Assembly (NCBI GenBank): GCA_905221605.1
Contig: CAJNDS010000069.1
Coordinates: forward strand, 740,001 to 800,000
Direction: 5' to 3'
DNA: 60,000 nucleotides
DNA from: Symbiodinium natans
Lineage: Eukaryota > Sar > Dinophyceae > Suessiales > Symbiodiniaceae
Shown: positions 23,161-35,039 of the stretch, in pieces
How positions within the stretch are numbered: the first letter of the stretch is position 1
How the letters are laid out: every line of letters starts with the position of its first letter
Notes under the pieces: model-generated
Seen by the model: the letters and a program-made list of their open reading frames with translations, nothing else
Told to the model about the DNA's origin: nothing
Databases searched by the model: none
Made by a program: the position numbers and the translations under genes

Positions 23161-24399
23161 AGGTTGAGGGATTTCGTAGGGTCGAGAGAAGAGAATGTAT
23201 TTAGGGTTTCGGGACTTAGGGGGTTTGGGGCTTTGGGCTGAGGATTTCAAGGGCACGTCGGACTTAGGAGGAAACCCTGGGCTTTTTGGGGCTCGAACAC
23301 CCGCTTAAGGTTTGTGGTTTAAGGTTTATAGGTTTTGCCCCAGAACCCCATGATGCCAAACCATGAAAAACAAAAGCAATATAGGCCCTTTCTGCGAATT
23401 GGCGTGTTAGGTTAGGTGGAGAGGGGGGGGGGCAGGGTGCGGTAGCTAGCAGTAGAATATCAGTAGATTCGCAGATTCATTTCAAGGATAGGGTCTAGGG
23501 TGCTGGATTTTGGGGCTTTGTGGCTTCAGGTTTGGGGGTTGGGTGGGTGTGTAGGCTTCGGGGAGGTAGGACTTGGGGTTTTAGGGTTTGAGTGTTTGTG
23601 GTTTTGGGGCACAGGTTTAGGGATTTCGGCGTGGGATGCAGGGTCGGGTTTACAGGCTTCGGGGCTTCGCGCTGAGCATCCGGAGATGCCAGCGCCGTGT
23701 ACGGCAAGGCTTCGCCAGCTGCAAAGCCCCCACCCGCCTGGGCACGGCATTTCAGCTCAGTCCCCGTAGTGCAAACCACAAGCGTAACTTAGAGCACGCG
23801 CAATTCTGCATGCAAGCCCCAAAACCCGAAATAACCTTGTATGCTACCAACTGTAAATCCCGAACTCTATCCCCGAAATCCAAGAATCCTATTCGCTGTA
23901 AACTCTAAACCCCCCCAGACCAACATGAGAAGTCATGCATCTTCAGGGATTAGGGTTTAGGCTTGAGGGCCTAGGGAAACCCCATACCCTAAATCCCAAA
24001 ACTCCCAAAGCAACAAACCCTAAGTCCACGAAACTCCTCAACCCTGACTCCTACACCCCAGCCCCAAGCCTTGGAAGAATGCGAAACCCCTGAAGCCTGA
24101 ACCCTGAGCCTTCAACCCGAAACCTTGAACCCCACGTCCCCTAGACTCCTCAAACCTCAAACCCTCAAACCCTGAAACCTCCCAAGCCCAAACCATAAAC
24201 CCCAAAAACCCTAAACCCTAAACCCTAGACACTAAACCCTAAGACCTAAACCCTAAACCCTAAACCCTCAACCCTGCGCAGCCGCGCCTGCTTGGCGGCT
24301 GCTGTTGGGCGTCGCCGGTCCAAGACGCGGCCAAGCTGTGCGAACAGGCCATAGACCGCCTTCCTGGTTGGTTTAGGGTTTTGGGTTTCGGGTTTGGGG

Positions 24400-24582
24400 T
24401 TTGGGGGTTTTGGGGGTTGTAGAGGCTTTAGGGGCTTTTAGGGGTTTCAGGGGCTTTCAGGGGCTTTTAGGGGCTTCAGGGGTTTTAGGAGTTTTAGGGG
24501 TTTTAGGGGTTTTAGGGGTTTTAGGGGTTTTAGGGGTTTTAGGGGTTTTAGGGGTTTTAGGGGTTTTAGGGGTTTTAGGGCT
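24400..24582 (+). repeat. TTTTAGGGG nonamer array
   Basis: Degenerate units become perfect TTTTAGGGG copies at about 24482-24582. As nonamers they keep one reading frame open (repeated Gly-Val-Leu), which is not taken as coding. Confidence 0.92.
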
Positions 24583-25109
24583 GCAGGCTTTGCCGCTTTA
24601 GGGCTTTAGGGTCTTTGGTCTTAGGACTGACGGTTTCAGCGTTTGAGGCTTTAGGGTCTTAGCAGGAATGACGATCTCCGTTTGCTGGCGTAGCTGACCC
24701 GAAGCCCAAAGCCGTATTCCCTGTGAACCCCAAAACTCTGAACCCCAAACCCAGACCCTAGACCCTCCAAAGGGCGTAGTGGCGCTTGCAGGGCCTCCAG
24801 TGCGCGAAAGCTCGCATGTAAAGATCTCCCTAAGCTGCAGGAACAGCACTCAGTGCCCTAAATCTCTCGACTTCTAGAAGTTTGATTAGAGCCTTTGTGA
24901 GGTCTTGAGTTTCCTGGCGCGCTTCTAATTAGGATTTATGCAGGGGTTTAGGGCTTATAGAACTTCAGTCTTATATGGTCTAGGGCTTATCAGACTTAGG
25001 GCATATAGGCGATCAGAGGCCCGGAAGCACACCGAGGCCCAGAACTCCATCAACTGCAGGCGCCTCGCTTGACCCCCCTAAAGCTAAACCTGAAACTCTG
25101 AACCCTAAG

Positions 25110-25216
25110 CTTGGAATGTTCGCCCCTATAGTAACAGTCCTTAATAGGCATTCTAGTACCCCCCCCCCCCTATTACAATCCCTATTAAGGACTGTCGGTA
25201 TCAGGGGAACATCCCA
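25110..25216. mobile_element. MITE-like element, family 2, copy A
   Basis: Terminal inverted repeats of about 46 bp share TTGG(A/G)ATGTTC, CCCCT and CAGTCCTTAATAGG. The centre is a C run. Copy B lies at 23066-23160. Confidence 0.65.
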
Positions 25217-25448
25217 ACCCCAAGCCCTGAACCCTGCAGCCCTTGAAAAGTGTTCGCGAGGCCGGGCTTCAGGAAGCGCTGCTTCAAACAGCCCGTGATC
25301 TGGCATGCGAAGACCTTTGCGGCTGTAGGGTTTTAGAGCTCACGGAGTTTAGGGCAACCCTAAACCCTAGGGTTGAGGCTCCACTTTGGGTTTGGGTTTA
25401 GGGTTGGGTTGGGGCTGCGCCAGAGGACCCCAAACCCCGAACCATAAA

Positions 25449-25537
25449 CCCCTAAACCCTCCTAAACCCTAAACCCTAAACCCTAAACCCTAAACCCTAA
25501 ACCCTAAACCCTAAACCCTAAACCCTAAACCCTAAAC
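25449..25537 (-). repeat. CCCTAAA array
   Basis: About 12 CCCTAAA units on the plus strand. A G-rich array in the opposite sense starts near 25637. Confidence 0.92.
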
Positions 25538-27003
25538 CTTACTGCTTGCCCAAAGGCCACAGCCAGCACATCGCGACCCTGCCGGCGCAAGGTGAAGCGG
25601 GCCAGGCCCTTCACGTCCTGTGCTGGCTTCCGAAGGCTTAGGGTTTTAGGGTTTCGGATGGGTTTCGGGTTTAGGGTTTAAGGTTCAGGGTCTAGGGTTT
25701 AGGGTTTAGGGTTTAGGGTTTAGGGTTTGGGGTTTGGGGTTTAGGGTTTAGAGCTTAGGCATTTCAAGGGCCCATGTACCTACAAAGCACTTGGGGCTTC
25801 AATGGGGGCCTCCTGTCTAGTTTAGGGCCCGAAGCTACGTTTGCTTAAGAGCCCAAGCATGAAAAACAATAACAAATAGTAGTAAGAATATACGATTTAA
25901 CACATGGACCCGGAGCGCGTTAGGATCTCGAGCTTTGGCTTGCCTTTACGCTTCGATTTCAAAATCTAGTTTATGCTTACAAAGCAGTAGGTGGGCTATG
26001 TCGGGTACATTTGGTATCTACATTGAATTTTGAACCCCTACGCCCCCTGACCATCAACCCATGGCCCTGATACCCCGAACCCCCCCCCCCCCCCACAACC
26101 CACGAACCTGCCCTTGAATTTGCAGCCCCGGGGTGTGAGGGGATCTATAGTTTCCAACATGAAGGTTCAACTCAACCCTAAACCCCAAGCCCCTATGCCC
26201 AAAACCTCAAAGCTCTAAACCGCAAGACCCTGAACCCTAACCCAAAACCCTAAACCCCAAACCCCAAAACCCAAACCCGCCCCAAAACCTCAAAACCAAA
26301 AGCCAAAATTCAAAACCCGAAAGCCTAGACCCTTGCAAAAGATTACAAAGCAAGAAACAAAGAACAAGACCCTAAACCCTAAATCCCAAGACAAAAACTA
26401 AAGCCCTAAACCCTAAACGCTGAACCCTAAACCCTGAACCCCAAACCCCAAAAGACCAACGAAAGCCCCAAACCCTAAACCCTTAACCCTGACACCTAAA
26501 GCCCGGCGGGGGCTCCCTAGAGTTGGCAGACCGTGTGAGGTCAGGTAGCAGTGAGCCCCTGGGTTTTGGGAGGTTTTGGGTCTGAGGGTTTAGGGTTTAG
26601 GGCTCAGGGCTAAGGGCTGTGGGCTTTGGGGCCTTGAGGCTATCAGGGTTCAGGGTTGTACCGCTTTAGGGTTTTAGAATGTCAGTTTTCAGTGTTTTGT
26701 GTTGGGGTTTTGGGGTTGGGGTTTAGGGTTTAGAGGTTGAAGGGCTCCAGCGTTGTGAGTCACGGCTAGCAACCAGCATAAGGTAGGGGTTGCCTGCTTT
26801 GGGGATGGGGGCCGTTGTTCTGGCGTCGTTCGACTGTGACGGCCCTTTCAAGCGCTTGTGACCGTTGTGCAAAAAACATGTATGTATATATATATATATA
26901 TATATATGTCATCCCTTAAAGGATGCATCATTGGGGCATACGGTCACCGTCGAAACCATAAACCCTAAACCCTAAGCCCATATGTTACGTACCTATTCCC
27001 CTC

Positions 27004-27115
27004 ATTCCCTTGGAACTAGGATAAAAACGGGTGCCTTCTTTTGCTTAGAGGGGCTTATAAGGGAACCGGAACCGACAACACCCCCAAAAAGGGAATAAGG
27101 GCGCTCCTGGGCATG
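27004..27115 (+). repeat. Dispersed GGGAATAAGGG family, copy 3
   Basis: Contains AAACGGGTGCCTTCTTTTGC, AAGGGAACC and AAAAAGGGAATAAGGG in the same order. It lies directly before the AGGGCTATT array. Confidence 0.6.
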
Positions 27116-27152
27116 CTCGCCCTCGTTGTGTCTAAGACCGGTCGGGTATTAG

Positions 27153-27345
27153 GGTTTAGGGCTATTAGGGCTATGAGGGCTATTAGGGCAATTAGGGCTA
27201 TTAGGGCTATTAGGGCTATTAGGGCTATGAGGGCTATGAGGGCTATTAGGGCTATTAGGGCGATGAGGGCGATTAGGGCTATTAGGGCTATTAGGGCTAC
27301 TAGGGCTATTAGGGCTATTAGGGCTATGAGGGTCATTAGGCTTGT
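27153..27345 (+). repeat. AGGGCTATT nonamer array
   Basis: About 21 units of AGGGCTATT with ATG, GCG and ACT variants. The nine-base unit keeps long frames open on both strands (Arg-Ala-Ile and Ala-Leu-Ile), so these are repeat artefacts. Confidence 0.93.
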
Positions 27346-27784
27346 GAGGGTTTAGGGTGGGCTTCCGTTGCCGCCGGGCAGCTGCGCACGCTGCAAGAAG
27401 TCGACATCCGCCACCTGGAGTGACAGGGAGTTCCCAAACCCCGATCCCTAAACCCGAAACCCTAAACCCTAAACCCTAAACCCTAAGCCCTAAACCCCCA
27501 AGCCCTAAACCCACGCAGTTTGCCACATCGGGTTGGGACCCCTCAACCCCTAAACCTCTAACCCCCCACAGCCCCCATAACCGAAACCCATTTCGGGTTT
27601 TCGGGTTTTCGGGGTTTTTCGGTGATTTTTGAAGTCTTGGGAGGGTTTAGGGTTTAGGGTTTACGGTTTCGGGTCAAGGGTTTAGGGCGACTGTTTAGGG
27701 CTCAGGTTTTTGTTGGGTTTTCGCGCTATCGTGTTGGAGGGTGATTCGACGGCAGAAGTCAAGCCCTTGACCTCTATAGGATCT

Positions 27785-27911
27785 TGAGGTTTAGGGTTTA
27801 GGGTTTGTGGTTTAGGGTTTAGGGTTTAGGGTTTAGGGTTTAGGGTTTAGGGTTTAGGGTTTAGGGTTTAGGGTTTAGGGTTTAGGGTTCAGGGTTTAGG
27901 GTTTAGGGTTT
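27785..27911 (+). repeat. TTTAGGG array
   Basis: About 18 TTTAGGG units with two variant copies. Degenerate G-rich repeat continues to about 28310. Confidence 0.92.
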
Positions 27912-28867
27912 TGGGGTTCGGGTTGCTTCGGGCTCAGGGGTTTAGGGTTTAGGGTTGTAGGGTTTAGGATTTCGGGCTTGTGTTGTTCCGGGCTTTGAGG
28001 CGTCTTAGATTTTTAGAGTTTACGGTTTTCGTTGTTTAGGGTTTCAGGGTTTTAGGGTTTGAAGGGTTTAGGGTTGTAGGGTGTTTTGGTGGTTTAGGGC
28101 TTGGGGCTCAGGGTTTTAGTCAGTTTTAAGGGTTTAGGGGCTTAGAGGGGTTAGGGTTTTAGGGTTTTGTTCCCTGCCTAGTAGGGTTTTAGGGCCAGTT
28201 TTGGGTTTAGGGATGTAGGGCTTTAGGGGGTTGAGGTTTTTCGGGGGTTTGGGGGTGAAGGTTGAGGGTTTAGGGCTTTAGCTTTGAGGGTTTGGAGCTT
28301 TAGGGTTTAGCAGTGCGCGCTGGAAACGCCAGGGGCTGAATCAGACACACGCCGGTTCGTCACACTGACCGCACGCCCTGACCCCGAATCTCTCAACCCC
28401 TAAACCCTGAAACCCTGAAAACCTGACGAACCCCTCCCTGGATTTGGGGCCTGTGACAGCATCGGATGCAGTGATCTGGGGCTTGGAGCGTCCACTGTCC
28501 AGGATTTGAGAGCCTCATTGGGTTTCTTTTACCCTAACTCGAAACACTAAACCCTGAACTCCCTTACTGTAGTGTCCGCGACAGATTCTTTCTTTATTGA
28601 GGCGAGGATTCCAAGTATATGGTTGCCGTGCAGGGGGTGTGAATCTGGGGTTTAGGGTTTCGGGTTTAGGGTTCAGGGTTTAGGGTAGATTGGAGGGCAA
28701 CAGGAGAATTTTGCGAATTTCTGAGGATGCCCGAAGCTTGCCTCAGCACCGGCAGCCCCCGCCGCGGCCACGCGGATCTCGGCGAGACTCCATTCTGGGA
28801 GCCTGCTGCAGGCAGGATCTAGGGTTTAGGGTTTAGGGTTTGGGGTTTAGGGTTTAGGGTTTGGGGT

Positions 28868-28996
28868 TTAGGGTTTAGGGTTTAGGCGTTTAGGCGTTTA
28901 GGCGTTTAGGCGTTTAGGCGTTTAGGCGTTTAGGCGTTTAGGCGTTGAGGCGTTGAGGCGTTGAGGCGTTTAGGCGTTTAGGCGTTTAGGCGTTTG
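28868..28996 (+). repeat. TTTAGGCG octamer array
   Basis: About 16 TTTAGGCG units, three of them TTGAGGCG. TTTAGGG units precede it directly, showing a switch of unit inside one tract. Confidence 0.92.
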
Positions 28997-29760
28997 GGTT
29001 GAGGGCTTCAGCCCGATAGACCCCAAACCCTGAGACTGAAACGGCCCGATTGGAACCCAACTAGACGGGCCCGTTCTTGCACCCTGCATTTTTTGGTTGA
29101 CCTTGATTCCTTGGGTTCTTGAAGGGTTTGTGGTGTAGAGTGTTAGGGTTTAGGGTCTAAACCCTCAACCTCAGCCCCTGAACCCCAAGACATCCCTAAG
29201 GCCAACACCCCCCCCCCCCCAGCCCCACGCACCTCTCCAAGGCAATCTTGGACAGCGCGGCCTCCAACTTCGGGCTACTGACCTTGGGGGCTGCGCTTAG
29301 GGCAGTTAGGGTTTAGGCGTTTAGCGCTTAGGGATTTTCAGGGTTTTGGGGTTTTGGGGTTCTTGGGGTTTCGGGGTTTAGGGATTTAGGGATTTAGGGG
29401 TTTGGGGGCTGCGGGGGTTGTGGGGGGGCTCAGGGCTTTAGGGGGGAGTTAGTAGCTTGGGGCTTCGGCTTTAGGGATGTAAGGGGGCTTAGGTACTGGG
29501 GTTTTGGGGGGTTTGGGGTTGAGGGTTCCCGGCCTGCCAGAAGCAAACCTGAACCCAAACTGAACTTGACGAGGGCTTGGGCTCAGAGTTTTAGGGTCGA
29601 TTTGGGGGTTTAGGGTTTAAAAGTCAGTCGTTTTCTTGTGCTTGAATCTTTAGGGACTAGGGATCTAAGGTTGAAGGTCTAAGGCCCCTTGAGCTCAAAC
29701 ACCTATAACGCCCTCTATACACCCAGACAAAGGAGGCAGGAGCTCAGCCAATAAGAGAAC

Positions 29761-29812
29761 ACAGAACAAAAAAAAGGCAAAGGGTACCCTCAGCTACCAA
29801 GAAGGAAGTCCT
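29761..29812 (-). mobile_element. Third copy of the introner-like element, 5' part
   Basis: Read on the minus strand this has CTTCTTGGTAGCTGAGGGTA, then CCCTTTG, a T run and TTCTGTG, the same order as the introns at 35238-35353 and 38582-38764. CCCTAAA-type repeats flank it on one side and unplaced sequence on the other. If it is also an intron, an exon should end near 29812, but I could not fix one. Confidence 0.5.
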
Positions 29813-31404
29813 AAACCCTACAACCCTCAACCCTGAACCCTAAAACCCTCAACCCTAAAACCCTGAACCCTAAAACCTATACCCGAAACCCCCACAAAGG
29901 AGCCAGGAGCCCCGTAAGCCCCCAACACCCAGCAGCGCCAGAGATCGCCAGGCCGCGACGATGCCGAAGGCCTCCTCTGAGAGGTCCTGCAAAGCTTTTG
30001 TGGGTGCCCTAGGAGTTTAGGGTTTAGGGTTTGAGAGGTTGAGTAGCTGAGGGGTTTAGGGGTTTAGGGGTTTTGGGGGTTAGGGGTTTAGGGAGTAAGG
30101 ATTTAGGGTTAGGGGGTTTAGGGTAGGGTTTGGGGCTTAGGCTTTAGGGTTTAGGGGGTCAGTGGTTTAGGGTTTCGGGTTTAGGGGTCTCAGGTCTACA
30201 GCACTTGCGATGTTTACAAGGGCATGCTCTGAGGACAAGATTACACCCTCAACCCTGGCTTGCGGTTTGTAAGGTTTAGGATGTAAGGGCTTAGGGTTTA
30301 GGGTTTGGGGCATAGGGTTTAGGGTTTAGAGTTGAAATCGAGGTCTGGAACTTTGAAAACCCAATCGTTTGAACGTGAGAAGCCTGGATCCGAAAACTCA
30401 AGGGCGCCAACCCTGAACCCCACCGACTAGGGCTTAGGGTTTAGGGTCTAGCGACAGTTTAGGGTCTAGGGTTTAGGGTTTAGGGCTCAGGATGGTTTAG
30501 GATGTAGGGTTTATAAGGCTTATCACCCCACCCCCAAACTCTTCCATCCCAAAAACCCGAAACCCGAAACCCTGAACTCTAAACCCTCCAAAACCTGAAT
30601 TTTGGGCACCCATGCCCTTAACCCTAAACCTCAAAAATGCCGCCCCACCTCCAGAACTCGCGCCCCTTCGACGAGGGCACCTGTAGGGTGTTGAGGGTTT
30701 ATGTTTTAGGGTCTGTGGTCCAGGGTTGCGGGTTTAGGGTTTAGGGTTTAGGTTTTAGGGTTTAGGTTTTAGGGTTTAGGGTTTAGGGTTTAGGGATACA
30801 ATGCTCTGGCATTCGGAAAGACTTCAGGAGAGGCCCCGACAAGATCCCGACCGCCCCAAAACCCTAAACCCCATATAAACCTCGTAACAAGACCCCGTCA
30901 TCAACCCTACAATTCCTGCAAACGCTACAAAGCCCATGAACTCTATGAACCCTATAGACCCGATTCCGAAAATCCTATAAAACCCCCAAAATCCTAAAAG
31001 TGAGACCGAAAGCCACCCAACCCTAAGCCCGAGCCACCAAGAAGCACCGCTGGTTCCTCGACACCCAGGGTCGCCAGCGTCCAAAGAAAGGAGGCCGGCG
31101 ACCGCTGGGGCTCCGACTCCTTGTGTTTTGGGGGGTTTTAGGGAACTAGGGTTTCGGGTTTAGGGTTTAGGGGTTGTGTATCCCCGATATCCGTCGAGGC
31201 CTCGGGCCGGAGGTGTATAGGTTGTCAGAACAGGCACCCCCCCTCCTTTCGGACCCTTTCTTGCCTCAAATGGGTACCCCCCCCAAGGAAACCGGGGTCC
31301 GCAAGCGCCCCCCCCCCCAACCCCTGCCCGGACCCCCTCTCCCCCCCCCTTCCCCCCCGCCCACCCAAAGCCAACGCAGAACGTGAGGGTTTAGGGTTTC
31401 GGGT

Positions 31405-31840
31405 TACGGGTTTATGGTTTATGGTTTGGGGTTTAGGGTTGAGGGTTAGTTTAGGATTGAGGGCTTAGGGCTCAAGGTTCAGGCTTTGGGGTTTAGGGTT
31501 TTTTTGGGTTTAGGGTTCAAGAGACGGTTCGGCTTGGATTGATCGTCGGGGGGGGGTAGGGGGGGTGGGGGGGGGGGGAAGGGGGGAAGGGGGGAAGGGG
31601 GGAAGGGGGAGGGGGCAGGGCGGCTTAAGGTTTAAGGTTTAGGGTTGAGGTTCAAGCTTAGAATCTTCGGCTAGTGTAATGCATCCCCGGCCGTGCTTGA
31701 GCCTCGAAAACCCGCTCACGTTCTGCGTTGGCTTTGGGTGGGCGGGGGGAATGGGTCCAGCGACTTGGGCGCTGCGGAATCACCATGCTCACGCGGATGC
31801 GCTGGGCCGGGCCGAGGCGGGTCGCGTAGCGTTAAAATTA
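31405..31840. repeat. Duplicated block, first copy
   Basis: 31405-31546 is the near-identical reverse complement of 40190-40335. 31753-31840 is an 88-bp direct near-identity with 40366-40453 (one mismatch noted). G-rich low complexity lies between. No gene was recognised in either part. Confidence 0.85.
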
Positions 31841-31973
31841 CCCTTTACTTCTCTCATTCCTTACCAAGAACCAGCAAGTCTCTGGAAGGGCGGACTGCTG
31901 ATGTCCTGACTTTCGGTACTGGGTGACTCATCCGAGCGTCGATGTCATCCCACCAGTTTCAACGCTACGGTCT

Positions 31974-32072
31974 GGAGGTTTTGGGGGTTTTGGAGGGTTT
32001 TGGGGGTTTGGGGGGTTTGGGGGGTTTGGGGGGTTTTGGGGGTTTGGGGGGTTTTGGGGGGTTTGGGGGGGT
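31974..32072 (+). repeat. GGGGGTTT(T) array
   Basis: About ten 8-10-base units of GGGGGTTT with one or two extra T or G. Confidence 0.88.
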
Positions 32073-33202
32073 GTTAGAGGTTTAGTCAGGGAATGGGCGA
32101 TGGTAAACGTCTGAAACTAGACGCCTCGATACTCTACAGGCGCACCGTTGAGCCAAGAATCGTGGAGAAGTTCTATCGCCAGGTCCTTACTTTGCGTCCA
32201 GTGGCAAACTTAGGTTGCAACTGGGACACTCAAGGTAACCAACGTGTAGAGACCTGAGATGTAACCCTACACCCTTAACCCTAAACCCCAAACCCTAAAC
32301 CCCAAACCCTAAACCCTAAACCCTAAACCCTAAACCCCAAACCCTAAACCCCAAACCCCAAACCCTAAAAAAACCACCAAACCCCAAACTCCTGGCAGCT
32401 TGAGGCTCCAGATGGCCTTGGTCCATGCAGGCGGACAAGAGGGCATCGTACCTGCACAGGCTACCCTGAACCCCAAAACCCTAAACCCTGTACCCTAAAC
32501 ACCCCCGCGTTTGGGGTTTAGGGTTTAGGTTTTAGGGTTTAGGGCTAGGGTTTAGGGGTTTAGGGTAACCCAATTCCTTCCACCCCTTGACCCTAACGCA
32601 CAGGGGCGTGCGGCCAAGACGCACGCCGAGCGGAGGTGTCAGGCCGGCCAGGGAGTGGCTCCGCAGGAGACACAGGGCGTGCCTGAATCATGTTCGGGGG
32701 TTAGGGTTTAGGGTTTAGGGTTAAGGGTTAAGGGTTAAGGGTTTAGGGTTTAGGGTTTATCTCTCTCTGACTGAGGCACGGCCAGTTCCAGCCATCGACA
32801 AAGGCGCTGAGTTGTGCTCCCAGCCCGGAGGTGAGGTAGCCTGCCAAGAGTCTCTTTTTGGGCTACTCTCGCTATCGAAGCTCTCCATAGAGCCGATAAC
32901 CGTCGAAAGTTCGGCAGTTGGCGAATAACGCTTTCACATGCTAGGCGCAGCCTTTGCAAGCCTCCTGGGGGTCTTGGGCCTGCAATGTATTCAAAGGCTC
33001 TCTCGCCTGCCATATGGCTGAAAAGCATGCCAAGCACTGTTTCTGAGGGCGGCGCTAAACTGAACGAAGGAAGCCGAGAACCTCTAAGCCCTAAGCCAAC
33101 CCCTACTTATGAGGGCGGCACAAGCCCGGGACCCGGAGATGTCACGAGTACGGGGACGGGGACATGAGCGCGTGGGGCACAAGGAGCAGCGGCGGCGGAG
33201 GC

Positions 33203-33806
33203 TTATTCGCCGCGTTCTTCGCCGGCATTCCACCACTGCGACCCTTCATCTCGAGCGAAGCCTTTAGTGAAGAGCCAGATCGGCAGGGTGACTTCAAATA
33301 AGCCACCCGGCGCTGACAGCATGACTCCGATTGAGAAGCCAAAGATTTCTGCTATCGCGCCCACCGCAAACACTGCATATCCAACGAGACCCCAGGCAAT
33401 AGCCCCGAACGCAAGAGAGTGTAACCCAAAACCAAGGATGCACATAGCCACCTGGTAAGCAAAGAAGTTCGCTTTCTGCAGGACTGCAAATAATACAGCT
33501 GTCTGGTCACTAGCCACTTCTGTGAGCGCCTGCTGCCATAGCAAGCTGACGATGCCGACGATCAGCAATATTCCCTCGAAGCAACGCCTCACAACATATC
33601 CCAAAGCAACGCTCTCATCATACTCGTGCAATATGGAATACATCAGCACCCCGATGACCGCAACGCAGAGTTTCCCAGCATCAGGAGGGCACCAAAGGCC
33701 ATCGCATGACGATCGCTGCCGTGGACAACAGCGGACTTAGCCATGCCGGACCCAGTCACGTCGCCATTGCAAGCAGGAACAGGGCGCCGATCAGACCATC
33801 GCGCAT
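33203..33806 (-). pseudogene. Decayed DUF4386-family membrane protein, bacterial type
   Basis: The intact part (33646-33203) carries family landmarks in order: SILHEYDESVALGYVVRRCF, EGILLIVGIVSLL, and the end SAPGGLFEVTLPIWLFTKGF. DUF4386 proteins are multi-pass membrane proteins of unknown function, found mainly in bacteria. The N-terminal part continues in two other frames. DRHAMAFGALLMLGNSALR fits just upstream, with a one-base shift near 33668. Before that, MRDGLIGALFLLAMAT, a TGA at 33756-33758 and LGPAWLSPLL fit the first helix, with another shift near 33720. About a dozen residues of the loop between the last helices also seem to be missing. Decay after transfer from a bacterium is the simplest reading. 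Assembly errors could produce the shifts but not the loop loss as well. Confidence 0.72.
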
Positions 33807-34320
33807 GCGCGCATGGCATGTCTGTGCTCCGACAGAACCGATCTCGCACTACCACAAGTGTTGGTGTTCTCCCGCCATGGTTCTCGGAGCGAAAAGGCTT
33901 GAGCCGACGTGCAAAGTTCGACCCCAGACTCGCCACTTCAGTTCAAGTCACTCAAGACGGTGCCGTTTCGGTTTGTCGACCTTTTTTCTTGAGGGGGGGT
34001 CAGGGACGGGGGCAGAGTCAGACAGGAGAAATCACAGATGTCGAGCCTTGTGCCAACGATTTCAATGCGAGTGTCGCTTCAGTGAGATACCTGGAGTTTG
34101 GGGAAACCCTAAACCCTAAACCCCAACTCCCAAACCCCAAACCCCGAACCCCAAACCCCAAACCCCAAACTCTAAACTCTAAACCCTAAACCCTAAACCC
34201 CAAAACGAAACCCTACGCACCGAACCCTAACCTCACAAAACTCTGTTAACCTTAGAATTAAACCTCAGGGCTCCCATCGGCTCCCCACCTTGCGATGCCA
34301 GGCCTTCCTGGGCTTTGTTG

Positions 34321-34451
34321 CTGTTTAGGGTTTAGGGTTTAGGGTTTAGGGTTTAGGGTTTAGGGTTTAGGGTTTAGGGTTATAGGGTTATAGGGTTATA
34401 GGGTTATAGGGTTATAGGGTTATAGGGTTATAGGGTTATAGGGTTATAGGG
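34321..34451 (+). repeat. TTTAGGG array passing into TTATAGGG
   Basis: About eight TTTAGGG units change abruptly to about nine TTATAGGG octamers. Confidence 0.92.
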
Positions 34452-34860
34452 TTTCGGGTTTCGGGTTATAGGGTTTAGGGTTTATCGTGCTATCGGGTTC
34501 CAGGTTAGGGTTGTAGGGTTGTAAATTATAAGGTTATGGGTGATTTCTTGTTCACTGGTTGGTGCTTTGAGCTTCTGCTTCCAGAAGTGTGGGATAGCTA
34601 CTCACCCCTCAAATAGGATAGCCCTTAAGACCCTGTGAGACACAATCGTGAGTATCATCCTCTTCAACGGTGTAGGGTTTAGGGCTGAGGGTGGACCAGG
34701 TTCAACGAGCCACACCAAAAACAGCCACTCTCACAGTAGAGCCTCGGAGCCTGACGGGCAAGTTGTTCCTTCCGCACCGCTAAGCAAGTCAACGAACGTT
34801 CTGTGCCTTCTTCGCACACCTCATGGGAGTTTACGAAAATAAGGCAAATAAGGGCCCCAA

Positions 34861-34935
34861 GAATAGACCCCAAATAGTAGGATTCCCTTCACGGATAAGG
34901 ACCCCAACAAAGTACCCATCATTTCGGAAACCCCC
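34861..34935 (-). repeat. Dispersed GTTGGGGTCCTT family, copy 1
   Basis: On the minus strand it reads GGGGTTTCCGAAATGATGGG, then GTTGGGGTCCTT, AAGGGAATCCT and TTTGGGGTCTATT. Other copies are at 48906-48980 and 54506-54570, with a diverged one at 14689-14735. Confidence 0.65.
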
Positions 34936-35039
34936 TCATGTAAAAGAAACAGATCATGGAATTGGCGCTGGTTCTTCGCGCCTTCGCAGGAGGGACATTT
35001 GCTTTGCCTCTGGCAGAGCTGTCAACAATCCCGCCTATC

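Larger units (their letters stand above)
28310..33200. other. Array-rich stretch, no gene recognised
   Basis: Alternating degenerate G-rich and C-rich heptamers with islands of 50-200 bp (for example 28700-28810, 29940-30010, 31680-31960, 32750-33180). The islands have open frames on one or both strands, but I could not assign strand or product. Confidence 0.4.

Noticed and set aside
24270-24370. RRM domain of U1A/U2B type on the minus strand
   Set aside because: VYGLFAQLGRVLD recalls the motif, but the following residues do not fit the family and the plus strand reads an equally good DAAKLCEQAIDRLP.
27041-27355. Long frames with Arg-Ala-Ile and Ala-Leu-Ile repeats
   Set aside because: They are products of the nonamer array AGGGCTATT, open on both strands because the unit length is a multiple of three.
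32750-33037. 95-codon frame on the minus strand
   Set aside because: No motif, no splice support and an unremarkable composition. It may contain an exon, but nothing distinguishes it from chance.
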